A DNA stretch of 64,000 bases from Adiantum capillus-veneris. Taxonomy: Eukaryota > Streptophyta > Polypodiopsida > Polypodiales > Pteridaceae. The position numbers and the translations under genes were made by a program. Below, piece by piece: positions 46,737 through 58,029 of this stretch (position 1 is its first letter; each line of letters begins with the position of its first letter). The DNA is taken from positions 22,062,946 through 22,126,945 of the forward strand of contig CM043969.1 of NCBI GenBank assembly GCA_014529385.2. The letters are read 5' to 3'. The notes below the pieces were generated by a model. It was not told the DNA's origin, made no database searches, and saw only the letters and a program-made list of their open reading frames with translations.

Positions 46737-47402
46737 CTAGTTCTGAACTGACTCCCACTCTAGCTGGACCATACTGGTACTAGTTCTCAGGTCAGCCTGA
46801 TCTGGTTCTTCTGATCTGGTTCTTCTGATCTGGTTCTTATGGTACTGGTTCTGAAGCTGGGGAACTGGTTGCACATGGAAAAGACCAAAAATGTCTGATT
46901 CCAGTATCTCTTGATCAACAACCTCCAGTTCCTTAGTACCTTGTTTCAACCTAGTTTCTCTAGTCTCTGAATAATAAAGTTTGATCTTTGCTCCATTATA
47001 TACTCCCGGAAACATCAGTCCATATAAATCTTTCAATCTGACTGTGCCATTGGAGAAGACCCAATCGACCTGAAAAGGTCCTGCCCAGGCAATCTTCAAA
47101 TTTGGCTTCTTTGGACCCAATTTAGACTGATATAGAAGCACTAAGTCTCCTTTCTGGAATTCTCGGACTTTAATTCGGCGATCATGCCAATGCTTCCTTC
47201 TTTGTTGAACAATCTCCTGTTCCAATATAGCTCTTTGCCTGAGTTCATCTAACTGCATTAGTTCATCCAATCTTTTCTTAAGATTATGGTTGAAGTCTAA
47301 TCCATACTTCACAGTCATTCTTAGACTGGGAATTACGAACTCCATAGGAACCACAGCTTCAGTAGCATACACCATTCTAAATGGTGTCATTCCATTAGTC
47401 AC
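46737..47402 (-). CDS. Integrase C-terminal part of element D
   Basis: Reads NGMTPFRMVYATEAVVPMEFVIPS (end of core), RKHWHDRRIKVREFQKGDLVLLYQ, KPNLKIAWAGPFQVDWVF (GPF motif), ending with an Arg/Gln tail. It is separated from the core frame by a stop near 47,436. Unlike family A, no protease-like domain follows. Confidence 0.8.
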   Translation of the reverse strand: MTNGMTPFRMVYATEAVVPMEFVIPSLRMTVKYGLDFNHNLKKRLDELMQLDELRQRAILEQEIVQQRRKHWHDRRIKVREFQKGDLVLLYQSKLGPKKPNLKIAWAGPFQVDWVFSNGTVRLKDLYGLMFPGVYNGAKIKLYYSETRETRLKQGTKELEVVDQEILESDIFGLFHVQPVPQLQNQYHKNQIRRTRSEEPDQADLRTSTSMVQLEWESVQN

Positions 47403-47435
47403 CTTATAAGCTGTCCTATAAGCCCATAGAGCAGT

Positions 47436-48509
47436 CTAAAGCTTTAAATCCCACTGGTCTGGTTTCTTTTGCACCACCTTAGTGAGAATAGTCTTAATTG
47501 TCTTATTGCTACTTTCAGCCTGTCCATTGCATCTGGGATAGTAAGGAGTAGATTTCCGATGCTTGACTGAAAACATATCCAATAGGATTTCCATAGTATC
47601 ATTGATAAAATGTGTCCCTTGATCAGTCACAACTTCTACTGGACATCCATATCGGCAAACAATATTCTCAAACAGAAACCTTGCAGTTGACTTGGCTGTG
47701 TTGTCAGGAAGAGCCTTAGCTTCAACCCACTTGGTAACATAACAAGTAGCCATCACAATGTACTTGTTCTTCCTGGGAGTCACCTTCTTAAAAGGTCCCA
47801 TAAAATCCAGTCCCCATTTCATGAATACTCCCAATGGTTGTATCGGCATTAAGGGAGTCATGTCTGCAACTGTTGGTCGGCCCATTCTTTGGCATATGTC
47901 ACAGGTTTTACAAAAGCTTCTGACATCAGCAATCATTGTTTGCCACCACAGGCCTACTTGCAAAATTTTCTTGTAGGTTACTTTGTTGGAGAAGTGTCCA
48001 CCAGACTCGCCATTATGCACTTCTAAAATAACCTGCATTCTTCCTTCCATAGGGACACACCTCCGAAGTATACCATCCACACCTAATCGATAAAGTACTC
48101 CTCCGATGATGGTAAATTTCAGGCTTTTTATGATCAGAGCTTTCTTCTGATTCTGTTTCCAATCCTCTGGAAAGGCACCTTGGGAAAGGAATTGATAAAT
48201 ATCATACCATTCAGGATCCACTGATTCTTCTGCTTCTAACTGAAATAAATGAGCATCCACTGGCTCATCTCTCAGAGGTGATTCTGAATATCCTTCTGTA
48301 CTTCTGGAGAGAAAGTCAGCTCCACAGTGGTTTCGGCCAGGCTTATGGAAAATTCTGAATTCAAATTCCATAAGGAACATCATCCATCTTATCAGCCTGC
48401 CTTGGATAATAACTTTGTTAATCAGAAACAGAAGAGCTTGATGATCCACATAAAAATGGAATAACTTCCCCAATAGGTAATGCTTGAACTTCGTAGCACT
48501 AAAAACCAT
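47436..48509 (-). CDS. RNase H C-terminus, zinc finger and integrase core of element D
   Basis: A 357-codon frame: FYVDHQALLFLINK and FEFRIFHKPGRNHCGADFLSR (RNase H), then a single zinc module (VHNGESGGHF...CKTCDICQ). The catalytic core follows with WGLDFMGPF, VVTDQGTHF and NGQAESSNKTI, giving all three acidic residues. It is the best preserved integrase of the window. The frame ends just before the C-terminal part. Confidence 0.85.
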   Translation of the reverse strand: MVFSATKFKHYLLGKLFHFYVDHQALLFLINKVIIQGRLIRWMMFLMEFEFRIFHKPGRNHCGADFLSRSTEGYSESPLRDEPVDAHLFQLEAEESVDPEWYDIYQFLSQGAFPEDWKQNQKKALIIKSLKFTIIGGVLYRLGVDGILRRCVPMEGRMQVILEVHNGESGGHFSNKVTYKKILQVGLWWQTMIADVRSFCKTCDICQRMGRPTVADMTPLMPIQPLGVFMKWGLDFMGPFKKVTPRKNKYIVMATCYVTKWVEAKALPDNTAKSTARFLFENIVCRYGCPVEVVTDQGTHFINDTMEILLDMFSVKHRKSTPYYPRCNGQAESSNKTIKTILTKVVQKKPDQWDLKL

Positions 48510-48605
48510 TCTGAGGGCCTCTCTTTCAGTAGTCGTATAGCCTTGTTCAGCTTGACTGAATCCCTGACTAGCAAAATAGACCAGATAGTCTGTTCTGCCA
48601 TCTGG

Positions 48606-49603
48606 CTAAGCTAATATTGCCCCCATTGCCAATCCTGAAGCATCTACATGTACATGAAAAATAATATCCCAATTCGGCTGCCTAAGGACTGGTTTACTGG
48701 TAATGGCTTTTTTCAAATTCTGAAAACTCTCCTCACACTCAACAGTCCAATTGAACTTACTAGTCTTCTTTGTAAGCTCATATAGTGGTACTGCTTGAGA
48801 AGCAAACTTGTGTACAAATCTTCTATAGAAATTCACATACCCCAAGAAAGAACTCAACTCAGAAGCAGTTCTGGGTGCTTTAGCTTGCTGGACACACTCT
48901 ATTTTGTCATTGTCCATTTCTATTCCATTGCGGGAAACCACATGTCCCAGTAGCTGTCCCTTCCAAACCAGAAATACAGATTTGAATGGATTCAAACAAA
49001 TCCTTTTCTCCTGACAGCGTTTAAAAACCATCTCTAGGAATAGAAGGTGTTGTTCCTCATCTGAATAGACAGTGAAGTCATCCATGAAAATGGCGAGGAA
49101 CTGATGAAGAAATTCATTAAACATCTCCATCATACACCACTGAAAAGTAGCTGGTGCATTGCACAGGCCATCACCAGATACATGAATGCTCCCCACTCAG
49201 TAATGAAAGTGGTCTTAGCCCTATCTTCAGGAGCAATCTGTAACTGGTTATAGCCGCTATAACCATCCATGAAGCTATACATCTCATATCCTATGATCTC
49301 ATCAAGCAACATATCAGTAAAAGGTATGGGAAATGGATCCTTAATGGTCTAGGCATTTAGTTTCCTATAGTCGATACACACTCTTAATTTCCCATTCTTC
49401 TTAGGAACGACAACTATGGGAAATAACCAATCACTGCTTGCTACTTCCGTAATGAACCCAGCCTTGAGAAGATTATCAATCTCCTCCTTGACCTTCTTTG
49501 CATAATTGGGGTTCATCCGGTATCTTTGCAATCTGACTGGCCTAGCATCCGGTTTCAGTGGTATTCGGTGTTGATGACAGACTTCAGGATCTACTCCCTT
49601 CAA
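48606..49603 (-). pseudogene. Reverse transcriptase of element D
   Basis: Frames 49,603-49,349 (KKNGKLRVCIDYRKLNA), 49,312-49,130 (DGYSGYNQLQIAPED) and 49,196-48,606 (CNAPATFQ, FMDD at 49,077-49,088, LGHVVSRNGIEMD, HVHVDASGLAMGAILA at the RNase H start). A stop at ~49,349 and frameshifts at ~49,190 and ~48,600 break the frame. The FMDD variant of the catalytic box is common in Ty3/gypsy. Confidence 0.85.
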
Positions 49604-49633
49604 ATCTGTATGTTCCCAGGCAAATACATCTTT

Positions 49634-50103
49634 TTAGTTCTGGAACATTTTCCGTGCCTTTTCCTTAATTGCCGGTTTCAGTTGCTTGTTGACTTTGATC
49701 ATTTTGGGATTTTCCTCTGATCCCAGGTTCAACTCCTCTACTTCCTGATCATCTAGAAGCAACCAGTTTGGTCCGCCTCCTTTTCGTTTGGTCGATTTTT
49801 CAGCGTAGTCCCAAGAAGGTCCATTCATTTCTAAATCATTATTATGATCCAATGGATACTCTTCAGAACATACTGGTTCTTCCATTATACCAGTATCACC
49901 TGGTTCCTCCATTCTTCCAGTTAGCTGAACTGTTCTTTCCCCTGTATTGACTTCAGTAAACTGATCAGGGAATTGTCTCTTCTGCTTATCAGCTTGCTCT
50001 TTGTTCTCAGCAGGATTGCATTCAAATCAATTTCTGCCAAAGGAAATATGTTCATAGCTGCTAGCATTCGCTCAATTTTCTTAGCTCGGTATTTCTGACA
50101 CAA
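49634..50103 (-). pseudogene. Protease-RT linker of element D
   Basis: Frames 50,103-49,921 and 49,912-49,634 contain acidic stretches (MNGPSWDYAEKSTKRKGGG, in part) and lie between protease and RT. No domain is recognised. Confidence 0.4.
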
Positions 50104-50127
50104 CTCCTTCGGCCTCTGTTCCTTTTT

Positions 50128-50484
50128 CTAGCTCCTGGTGTTGTTGGTCTGGATTTTGATTCTGACACTGGCCCCTTCTATGGTTAAAGTCTGGTTTGTG
50201 TAGTCATGAACAGCATGTGTTGTTCTTAACCATGGGCGGCCTAGTAGCATTCCATATGCTCCCTGCACATCCAAGACTAGGAAACTGGTTTTGAATTTCT
50301 CCTTCCCAACTCTTATCTGCATGTTTTCAATCATACCCGTCGTTTGTACGACTCGATGATCTGCCATTCTTACTTTGAATGGTGCTGGTTTCATGTTAGT
50401 GATACCCATTATTTGCTGAAGATGGGCTCCCATTATGTTGACTCCTGCTCCTCCATCCAGTATGATGCTTGAGAGAGGTTCCCA
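50128..50484 (-). pseudogene. Aspartic protease of element D
   Basis: After a TAG near 50,485 the frame reads LSSIILDGGAGVNIM (catalytic loop D-G-G-A), KVRMADHRVVQTTGMIENM, and GMLLGRPWL (the ILG segment). This is the normal Ty3/gypsy position. Gly in place of Thr/Ser in the loop occurs in plant Ty3/gypsy proteases. It processes the gag-pol polyprotein. Confidence 0.8.
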
Positions 50485-50826
50485 CTACTTCTTGACCTTG
50501 TAGTCTACCTGAATAAGTGGAACTTCATCATCCCGGACAGCCGTCAGGTCCACTGTTCTGGCCTCTGCCTCAGTCTTCCTACGTTGTCTGATAAAGTTGG
50601 CCACCTCAGGTAAGGTCTTTCTTATATCCTTCAGCTCTACAGTCAGCTTCTGGATTCTATCACAAATTTTCACCTGAATTTCCTCTCGCTCCTGGTCCGA
50701 CTGATTGTCAGAGCTTGAAGAACTAGTGTCTTCACACTGCCATTCTTCTTTAGCAGTACTACTCTTTCCTTCCACTCCCATTTCATCAGCTAGTCCATGT
50801 ACTACAACCAGCATGGTCTCTGTCAC
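50485..50826 (-). pseudogene. Gag-protease linker of element D
   Basis: Acidic and charged (EDTSSSSSDNQSDQEREEIQ, in part), with a helix reading RIQKLTVELKDIRKTLPEV. No domain recognised. Confidence 0.4.
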
Positions 50827-50992
50827 GGCCGGTACTAACTGATCTTTATCAGTCGATTGGGCTGGTATCTTCTGAATGACTCTAGCTTCGGAACTTTCTG
50901 GCTACTCTGGCAGCTTCTTAGCTAAATCCTCTGTGATTTTAGCTACTAGTTCCCGCTGCTCTTTCCACTCATCTACCACCTTTTCTTTACCT

Positions 50993-51559
50993 TTAGCCTT
51001 CCAAACTTCCCTTTGTTGGGCCCACTTGCTGCCTGTTAGAATTAACTGGTACTTCTGAAATATCTGGGATTTCTTCAATGATCACTCCCTTGCTCCTGGT
51101 AACTACCCTGACTGGGACTGGCTCTGGTGCCTTAGCCTCAATAGTAGTCGTTACCGGTGTATCTGGACATTGGGTTGCAAAATGACCATACTTCCCACAG
51201 GTATAGCAATTCATGCTCCTGGTCTGGAAGTTTCCTCTTCCTCTTCCTCTACCCATTCCTGGTTGGTATCCGCCACGTCCTTGACCAGTACCACTGGTAC
51301 CTGGTCTCTCTTCTTGAGCTACTTTGATTGGTTCTGCCTTCACTGGTTCAGTGTAGGCAACCACTGATAGATCCTTTCCTTTCTTGAAATGGTGAATTCT
51401 GATGCCACAATTATTCCATAGGTTACCAAAGGCCTTGTAGTAGGTACATTGTGCACATTCAGTGGAGATGTGGTCCTTGGATTTGCATCTGGAACACCAA
51501 GTCTCCATCTTCCGGACCGGATGTCTTGTGTGGCTCATTTCTGCAATCTGCCTAGCCAT
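50993..51559 (-). CDS. Nucleocapsid part of gag, element D
   Basis: Contains CYTCGKYGHFATQC, a canonical CCHC zinc knuckle. An upstream Cys-rich motif, CSRCKSKDHISTECAQC, may be a second zinc-binding site. A Gly/Arg-rich segment (GRGGYQPGMGRGRGRGNFQ, in part) precedes the knuckle and could bind RNA. Confidence 0.8.
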   Translation of the reverse strand: MARQIAEMSHTRHPVRKMETWCSRCKSKDHISTECAQCTYYKAFGNLWNNCGIRIHHFKKGKDLSVVAYTEPVKAEPIKVAQEERPGTSGTGQGRGGYQPGMGRGRGRGNFQTRSMNCYTCGKYGHFATQCPDTPVTTTIEAKAPEPVPVRVVTRSKGVIIEEIPDISEVPVNSNRQQVGPTKGSLEG

Positions 51560-51798
51560 TTCTTCAATTTTCTTGGTCCATGATCCCTTCTTTGATTTCT
51601 CCTTTGTCCGTTCATTAGAGCTGCTCTCAGAGCTGCTAGATGTTGTACTTGAATCAAAAGCTTCAGTAGCCGAACTACTGCTACTGGTCCTTCGCTTCTT
51701 GTGGCTCTTTTCTTTCTTAGCCTGCTGTTCCAGTTTTAATGCTCGTTGGACTAGATCATTGAATTTTTAAGCTTTTTGCTTCTGAACCCATTCAGAAA

Positions 51799-52598
51799 TC
51801 ATGCCCTCAATCTCTTCTCAGACGGCGGTTCTTGCAGCTGCCTGGTCAGTTCTTTTATCTTTTCAACATAGCTGCGGACTAACAAATTCCTCTGTTTGAT
51901 CTGATCCAATTCACAGAGAATATCCTCGTCACCTCGATTGTCGGAATATTCCAACCTGAAGGCCTTAAGTAATTTGTTATATGATCTCAGCTGGCATGCA
52001 GGGTAATGGTAATACCATTTCCTCGCTGCTTCTTTCAAGGTTTGTGGAAAATATTCCCCCAATCATCTTCATCAATGTTATTTAGTTTAGCATACTGCTC
52101 GAAAGCTTGTATGTGAACATTTGGATCATCCTTTTTCCCTCCTTTGAATATGGGAAAGGAAATCTTCAGGAAATTATTTCGATTACTGCTAATCCCACCA
52201 CTTCGCTTCTTGGCTTCAGAATGCCGCTTGGGAGCCTTCTTGCAATTGTCAGTGTCAGCATCCCAATCAATCTCTGTCTCTGTCTCAGTATCAGTGTCTT
52301 CTCTGTTTTGCATGCTAGAAGTACGGTGACTTCCCTTTCTGCCCTTCACATGCTCATCTCTCTAGCGAGACTGAGAACTCTTGGAACTCTTTGCCTTTTG
52401 TGCTTCCCGTTTTGCCCATCTGCGTCGAGAATGACTGGAGTGTTGTGAGTCGTGTGCCTCCTCAGCCTGACTATGCTCCTCCTGAGCCTCAGTGTCAGTC
52501 ATTTTCTCTTGCTTGGGGTCAGATTCTCTTCCTGGCTCCTCAGGAATGGGGTCCACACGATTGGTAGATTTCCGGCCACGATTGGACTTTGGTGCCAT
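51799..52598 (-). pseudogene. Gag of element D
   Basis: Starts at ATG 52,598, about 55 bp after the 5' LTR. The first ~78 codons are charged and end at a TAG (52,362). In the same phase 52,349-52,035 continues with FLKISFPIFKGGKKDDPNVHIQ, and a frameshift near 52,050 leads to 52,062-51,799 with EAARKWYYHYPACQLRSYNKL and the capsid helix LCELDQIKQRNLLVRSYVEK. The pattern is Retrotrans_gag. Confidence 0.75.
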
Positions 52599-52653
52599 TG
52601 CTGAAAATTTCAGTCAACGAGCTTCAGCTCTAGCCACCATCATCGCCAAAATG

Positions 52654-53107
52654 GAATTGGAGCTGATCTCTTGAGACAGCTAATTCCAGTGTTGAAGGAT
52701 TTCAGCTACTAGTGTGGGAAGATTTCAGATAGCAGACTAGATAGAAATCAGAGACTATACTGACATGTGGATACTGAAATAAGAATCAGACTTATAGATT
52801 GGAATAAGATTTAGATTCAGAAGACTGGTCGAGAAGTAATTATCACTGAAATATATACCATGATTGAGATTACAGTGAATATGATTACAGAGAGAAAGTA
52901 TAGCCGACAATACTTCCACTGATGCTCAAGTACAATTGTAGCTCAAAGCGCTAATACAAGTGATAACAATTGCCAACCCGATAATAATGTAATGGGCCCT
53001 ATTTATACACTTCGGTTTTACTGTAGTAATTACTCTAGTAATTACTAAGTAATTCGCTGCCCATCTTCTAAGAACACGTTCCCGCATGGTGATTATCCAG
53101 CCATCTA

Positions 53108-53109
<2 letters not shown>
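52654..53109 (-). mobile_element. 5' LTR of element D
   Basis: Starts TGTAGATGGCTGG (- strand, 53,109) and ends ...CCAATTC at 52,654. It is followed by CATTTTGGCGATGATGG, where TGGCGATG could be the primer-binding site. Relative to the 3' LTR it has an extra 12-bp repeat near 53,028 and lacks an 18-bp repeat near 52,810. Confidence 0.85.
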
Positions 53110-54260
<1,151 letters not shown>

Positions 54261-54356
54261 ATTAATACATAGAACATAATTGAGCCATAGATTCAAGTTC
54301 TAAAAATCCATCTAATCTCTACCATTCCATCAAGTTTTGTAATCAATATCCGATGA
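54261..54356. repeat. Diverged copy of the region upstream of the TBL gene
   Basis: ATTAATACATAGAACA ... AGATTCAAGTTCTNAAAATC ... CCATTCCA ... CGATGA matches 57,750-57,885 in direct orientation. The 57.75-kb copy contains an extra ~40-bp internal duplication. Confidence 0.7.
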
Positions 54357-54529
54357 TACCAAGGTTAGCAGCGCTCCACACTCACATTTCAAGGATAACA
54401 TCTCAATCTCTTGTGTCCACTATCCTCGACACTAAGTAACACTCAACATTAATTGGGGCGGGGGGGATCGACGGTCGGAGTTCAAGGGCAGGATCTCAAG
54501 GTGCACTAAACTCGGCCAACACAAAAAAC

Positions 54530-54640
54530 GAGGCAGCACAAGGACTCAGCCACCCTCGGTGACCCAGATTTGAACCCGCAACCTCCCACCCTGGGTTGTG
54601 TGTCACATGGGCTAACCACTTCACTCACACACACATCGTG
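54530..54640 (-). mobile_element. tRNA-derived SINE-like sequence
   Basis: On the - strand an A-box-like TGAGTGAAGTGG (54,616-54,627) is followed about 40 bp later by a B box GGTTCAAATCT (54,566-54,576). These are pol III internal promoter motifs. No tRNA cloverleaf can be formed. SINE ends are not defined. Confidence 0.5.
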
Positions 54641-54793
54641 TATCCCCAACAATTTTTATGAGGATATATTGTGAGTTAACATGCACTGCCCAGGTTTTTG
54701 GGATTTAATTCGTGTCGGGTTTAGTTTTGATTTGACACTCGCAATTGCAATCTCCTTGGACTTCATGCATGGACTTCACGGCCCTTGATCCCC

Positions 54794-54797
<4 letters not shown>

Positions 54798-54824
<27 letters not shown>
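54798..54824. repeat. C27 homopolymer
   Basis: Twenty-seven consecutive C. This is unusually long for plant DNA and could reflect a collapsed or error-prone site in the assembly. Confidence 0.9.
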
Positions 54825-55832
54825 TTCCTTAATGGTAGTTGTTACTTAGTGTTGAGGAACACCTATCATATGTGCATTGGTGCATTTTTCACTGGCTGTC
54901 TCACTTCTCACTAGCCTTCCCACTTCTCACAATTCGAGGTGTCGACTTAGTTGTGCATGTATCTATTACAATTGCATTGTGGCGAGTGTGCGTACGTGAC
55001 ATAGAACATGACCGAAAGCAACATATTAGATCCCGTGCCTGCTTGCAACCACATCGATGATAGCTCGAGCCTTCTTAGAGTCGGGTCGCATTGGATATTA
55101 GTAGGGGTAGTGGGGAGAAGAGATACACATGGTCAACTGCTAGAAGGAGAGCTGCGTCGAGATAATTCTACCAAAAAGCTTAGCCTGCTTCAACAAGTTG
55201 ATTGGCTGAAATCTGGAGACAAATGTGCTCAGTTTTGCATCGCATAGATTATAGCTTAGCCCCTTCATTTTTAGCTTTCTAAAAGAAACCCTTAGTGTTG
55301 TGTTGGGTTAGGGAGACTTCCATTGTTTTTAGTGCATGATGAGACGTACCTTTCATTTCAGTGCATGATGAGACGTACCTTTCATTTCACATCGTGACAT
55401 GTCTTTACTTTTATTGCATTCTATTGTTTTGAAATGCTTTAGTGAAGCTTCACCTTGCATAATTTTAGTAAATTTTACACACACACACACACATTTTTTT
55501 TTTCCATAAGTGAAGCTCACCTTGCATAATTTAAGTAAATTTTACACACACACACATATGTCTTTTTTTGCATTCTATTGTTTTAGAATGCTAAAGTGAA
55601 GCTTGACCTTGCATAATTCTAATAAATTCTACACACACACATTTACATATAGTAATTATTTCTTTTTATTTCACCTTTCATTTCACAGCTTCACATGGCT
55701 TTACATTTCTTGCATTCTATAGCTTGATTCCAGTTAGTGTTAACGAAGTCTCTTTTATGAAGGTTGCTAGTCGAGTTTCCTCCTTATCACTAAGAAGAAA
55801 ACCGAAAGATTAGCATCGGTTTTTCTCGATTT
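54825..55832. other. Intergenic stretch with short tandem duplications
   Basis: AGTGCATGATGAGACGTACC is repeated in tandem (about 55,340-55,388). Three copies of GTGAAGCT...CACCTTGCATAATT...AAATTTTACACACACA occur at about 55,443, 55,508 and 55,593, each ending in a short CA run. No gene seen. Confidence 0.65.
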
Positions 55833-55999
55833 TTCTTCCATTTACCATGGTTTGCAGCTAGCTAGTCTCGATTTTCAATCAGCTCACGACTAAGCTGAGG
55901 CAATCCTTTTTCAAACACTGATACTAGTTTAATTCAACCTAACAATTTTATCACTTTCTTATTGTTTTTGAAAGCCATCGTGACCCTTTCACTTGTTAG
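55833..55999. repeat. Dispersed ~150-bp repeat, copy 2
   Basis: Direct counterpart of 15,766-15,917, sharing TTTACCATGGTTTGCAGCTAGCTAG near one end and GACCCTTTCACTTGTT at the other, with a ~15-bp indel in the middle. Confidence 0.65.
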
Positions 56000-56591
56000 T
56001 AGGAGTAGCAGGGCGATTGCAGCGCTATGAGGGGCTAGAAAATCTGCCAGAAAAGGAAGATTTCGTGGTCATTTCCAAGTTCCCCTTGCTAGCCTTGAGT
56101 GCGACCCTATAGTATATATAGAAGTGTATTAGATATAAATGAATAGGTCCCTTACCTGTATAGCTTCTTACTAATAAAATCACTACTACCTACTCGCTCT
56201 ACTTTTAAAAACATTATATAATCAACAAGATTCTTGCTTCAGCCTAAGGTCCCACAACCTCTCGTAGAGTCCCTAGCCTAAGGCCTCCCACCTACGGACA
56301 CCCTCGTTTTGCCATCGTCATTGCTTTTCCGCCTATGCGCATACTCTTGTCTCTCCGTTCTCCAATAGCCCTCAACATACATCAGCTCTCAACAAGCTTT
56401 CAACTAATTCTCAACGTCCTCCAACAGTAGAGCGATAAGAGCACAAGCTTTATTAGCACCTATTGGAGGCGATGAAGCATTGTTATGCACCCATGCCGAC
56501 AAGACAGAAAGACGGAATCACCATGCAGGCCTTTGTATGCTCAACTCTAGAAGCTAGGCTGGGACGGGTGCGAGAAATAACGAGAAATAAT

Positions 56592-56653
<62 letters not shown>

Positions 56654-57749
56654 CCACCAAGTGCAAGACTGCATGCATGCTCGCAAAAGGGCATTTGTGA
56701 AAGACAACCAATAAACTGTCGATTGCAGGTTCGCGATTCAGGAGGAGAATCTCACTTGATTCTCCTCTTGTTTTTTGTTGGCATTGCCTTTCGGCAAAAA
56801 GGGAGTGTATTGGCAAGGGAATTTCATTTCGTTGCTACATACTGGGTCCTTTGCACGATCCATTAATTAAATTTTTTACAAGATTCCCCTAGACCTTAAC
56901 AATCGAGCTGAATCTGTCTGTTGGATTAGGTGCACACGATCAGCTCGCGTATGTTCCCCTGAGCAGTTCCGCATCACCTTTGGACTCCGTTCCTGCTCCT
57001 GCTCCTGCCCTGACCATGCAAGCGAGCGAAATGCGCTCTTTCTCCTGCAACTCCTCATGGACATGGCATGCATGCCTTTTGCCTGCAGAGGAAATAGCAC
57101 GACACAGAGAGAGAGAGAGAGAGGAGAGAGAGCAGCTCGGTCCTGCTCTGCGTGCGCAGTCATGAATTTGCTGCCCTCCGGCCATCAGGCAAAATGCACG
57201 CACCCCAGCATCGCCTTGATGCGCACCACCCACCTGCCATTCTCTCTTCCCTGCTCTCTGCCTCCATTGCGACCTGTGAGCATCTCTGCGCGCTGAACGT
57301 TCTACGTCTCCCTGTCTCTGCTCTTGTCTCCGCTCTGCGAGAAAAACTCCGCGCCTGTAGGTAAATTCGACGACTCGGCGCCTATGGGATACGTCCAAAA
57401 AGAAAATCCCCGCCTCTCACGGAACTGGTGACATGCGCCCTTTCCTCCTCTCTTTTTTTCCTCTTTCTCTCAGTGCAATTCCAAGGTATATCACGAGATA
57501 CCTTCTAATTTGACGTGCTTCCAAAAATTGTAGCAACATACTGGAGCACCCTTCCAATTTTTGGAAGTTATGTTTTTCTCTCGCATGTTTTCTCCTTCTC
57601 TCTCTCTCTCTCTTTCTTCAGTCGGAGGGAAAGGAGTGCCAACTTGTTAAAAATTCGTAGCACCTACCCACTTCTATCAAAAAGTAAAATTAAAGAAATG
57701 AGCATTCTCACACACTACGAGAAGGACGTGTTAGCGGGCACGTAACCAA
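56000..57749. other. Intergenic stretch upstream of the TBL gene
   Basis: Contains a GA microsatellite (56,591-56,651), a short GA tract (57,102-57,128) and C/T-rich sequence (57,420-57,480, 57,590-57,615). No coding region supported. Promoter elements of the TBL gene could lie at the right end but none is recognisable. Confidence 0.5.
56591..56651. repeat. (GA)n microsatellite
   Basis: GA tract with one GACAGA interruption near 56,613. Confidence 0.9.
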
Positions 57750-57885
57750 ATTAATACATAGAACACGATTGAGCAGCAGATTCAAGTTCTCAAAATCTGT
57801 AAGCTCTCTGCCGCAGATTCAAGTTCTCAAAATCTGTCTGCTCTCTGCCATTCCAGCAAGTTGTTTTGTAAACACTATCGGATGA
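57750..57885. repeat. Repeat in the upstream region of the TBL gene
   Basis: Direct copy of 54,261-54,356 with an internal tandem duplication: CAGATTCAAGTTCTCAAAAT occurs twice at about 57,777 and 57,814. It lies about 145 bp before the TBL start codon. Confidence 0.7.
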
Positions 57886-58029
57886 AAATGCATGTTCTGC
57901 TTCAGCACCTGCGACTTCGACATAACACGACGACATTTCTCGCCCATTCCTTTTCTTCTGCAAGAGGTACAATAACCAGAGGGCAAAAGCTGTACGTCGC
58001 TTACCCGGCATTCATCCCAGTGAGTTTTC

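Larger units (their letters stand above)
41449..53109 (-). mobile_element. Element D: full-length Ty3/gypsy LTR retrotransposon with an additional ORF
   Basis: The 11.66-kb element has near-identical direct repeats at 41,449-41,910 and 52,654-53,109 (LTRs), gag, protease, RT, RNase H, integrase, a 4-kb additional ORF and a polypurine tract, all on the - strand. Flanking CTCTC on both sides fits a 5-bp target duplication but is trivial in a CT repeat. Several stops and frameshifts make it non-autonomous now. By hand the LTRs differ at roughly 15 substitutions plus two indels, so insertion was not very recent. Confidence 0.9.

Noticed and set aside
54530-54640. tRNA gene on the - strand.
   Set aside because: A- and B-box-like motifs are present but acceptor and anticodon stems cannot be formed.
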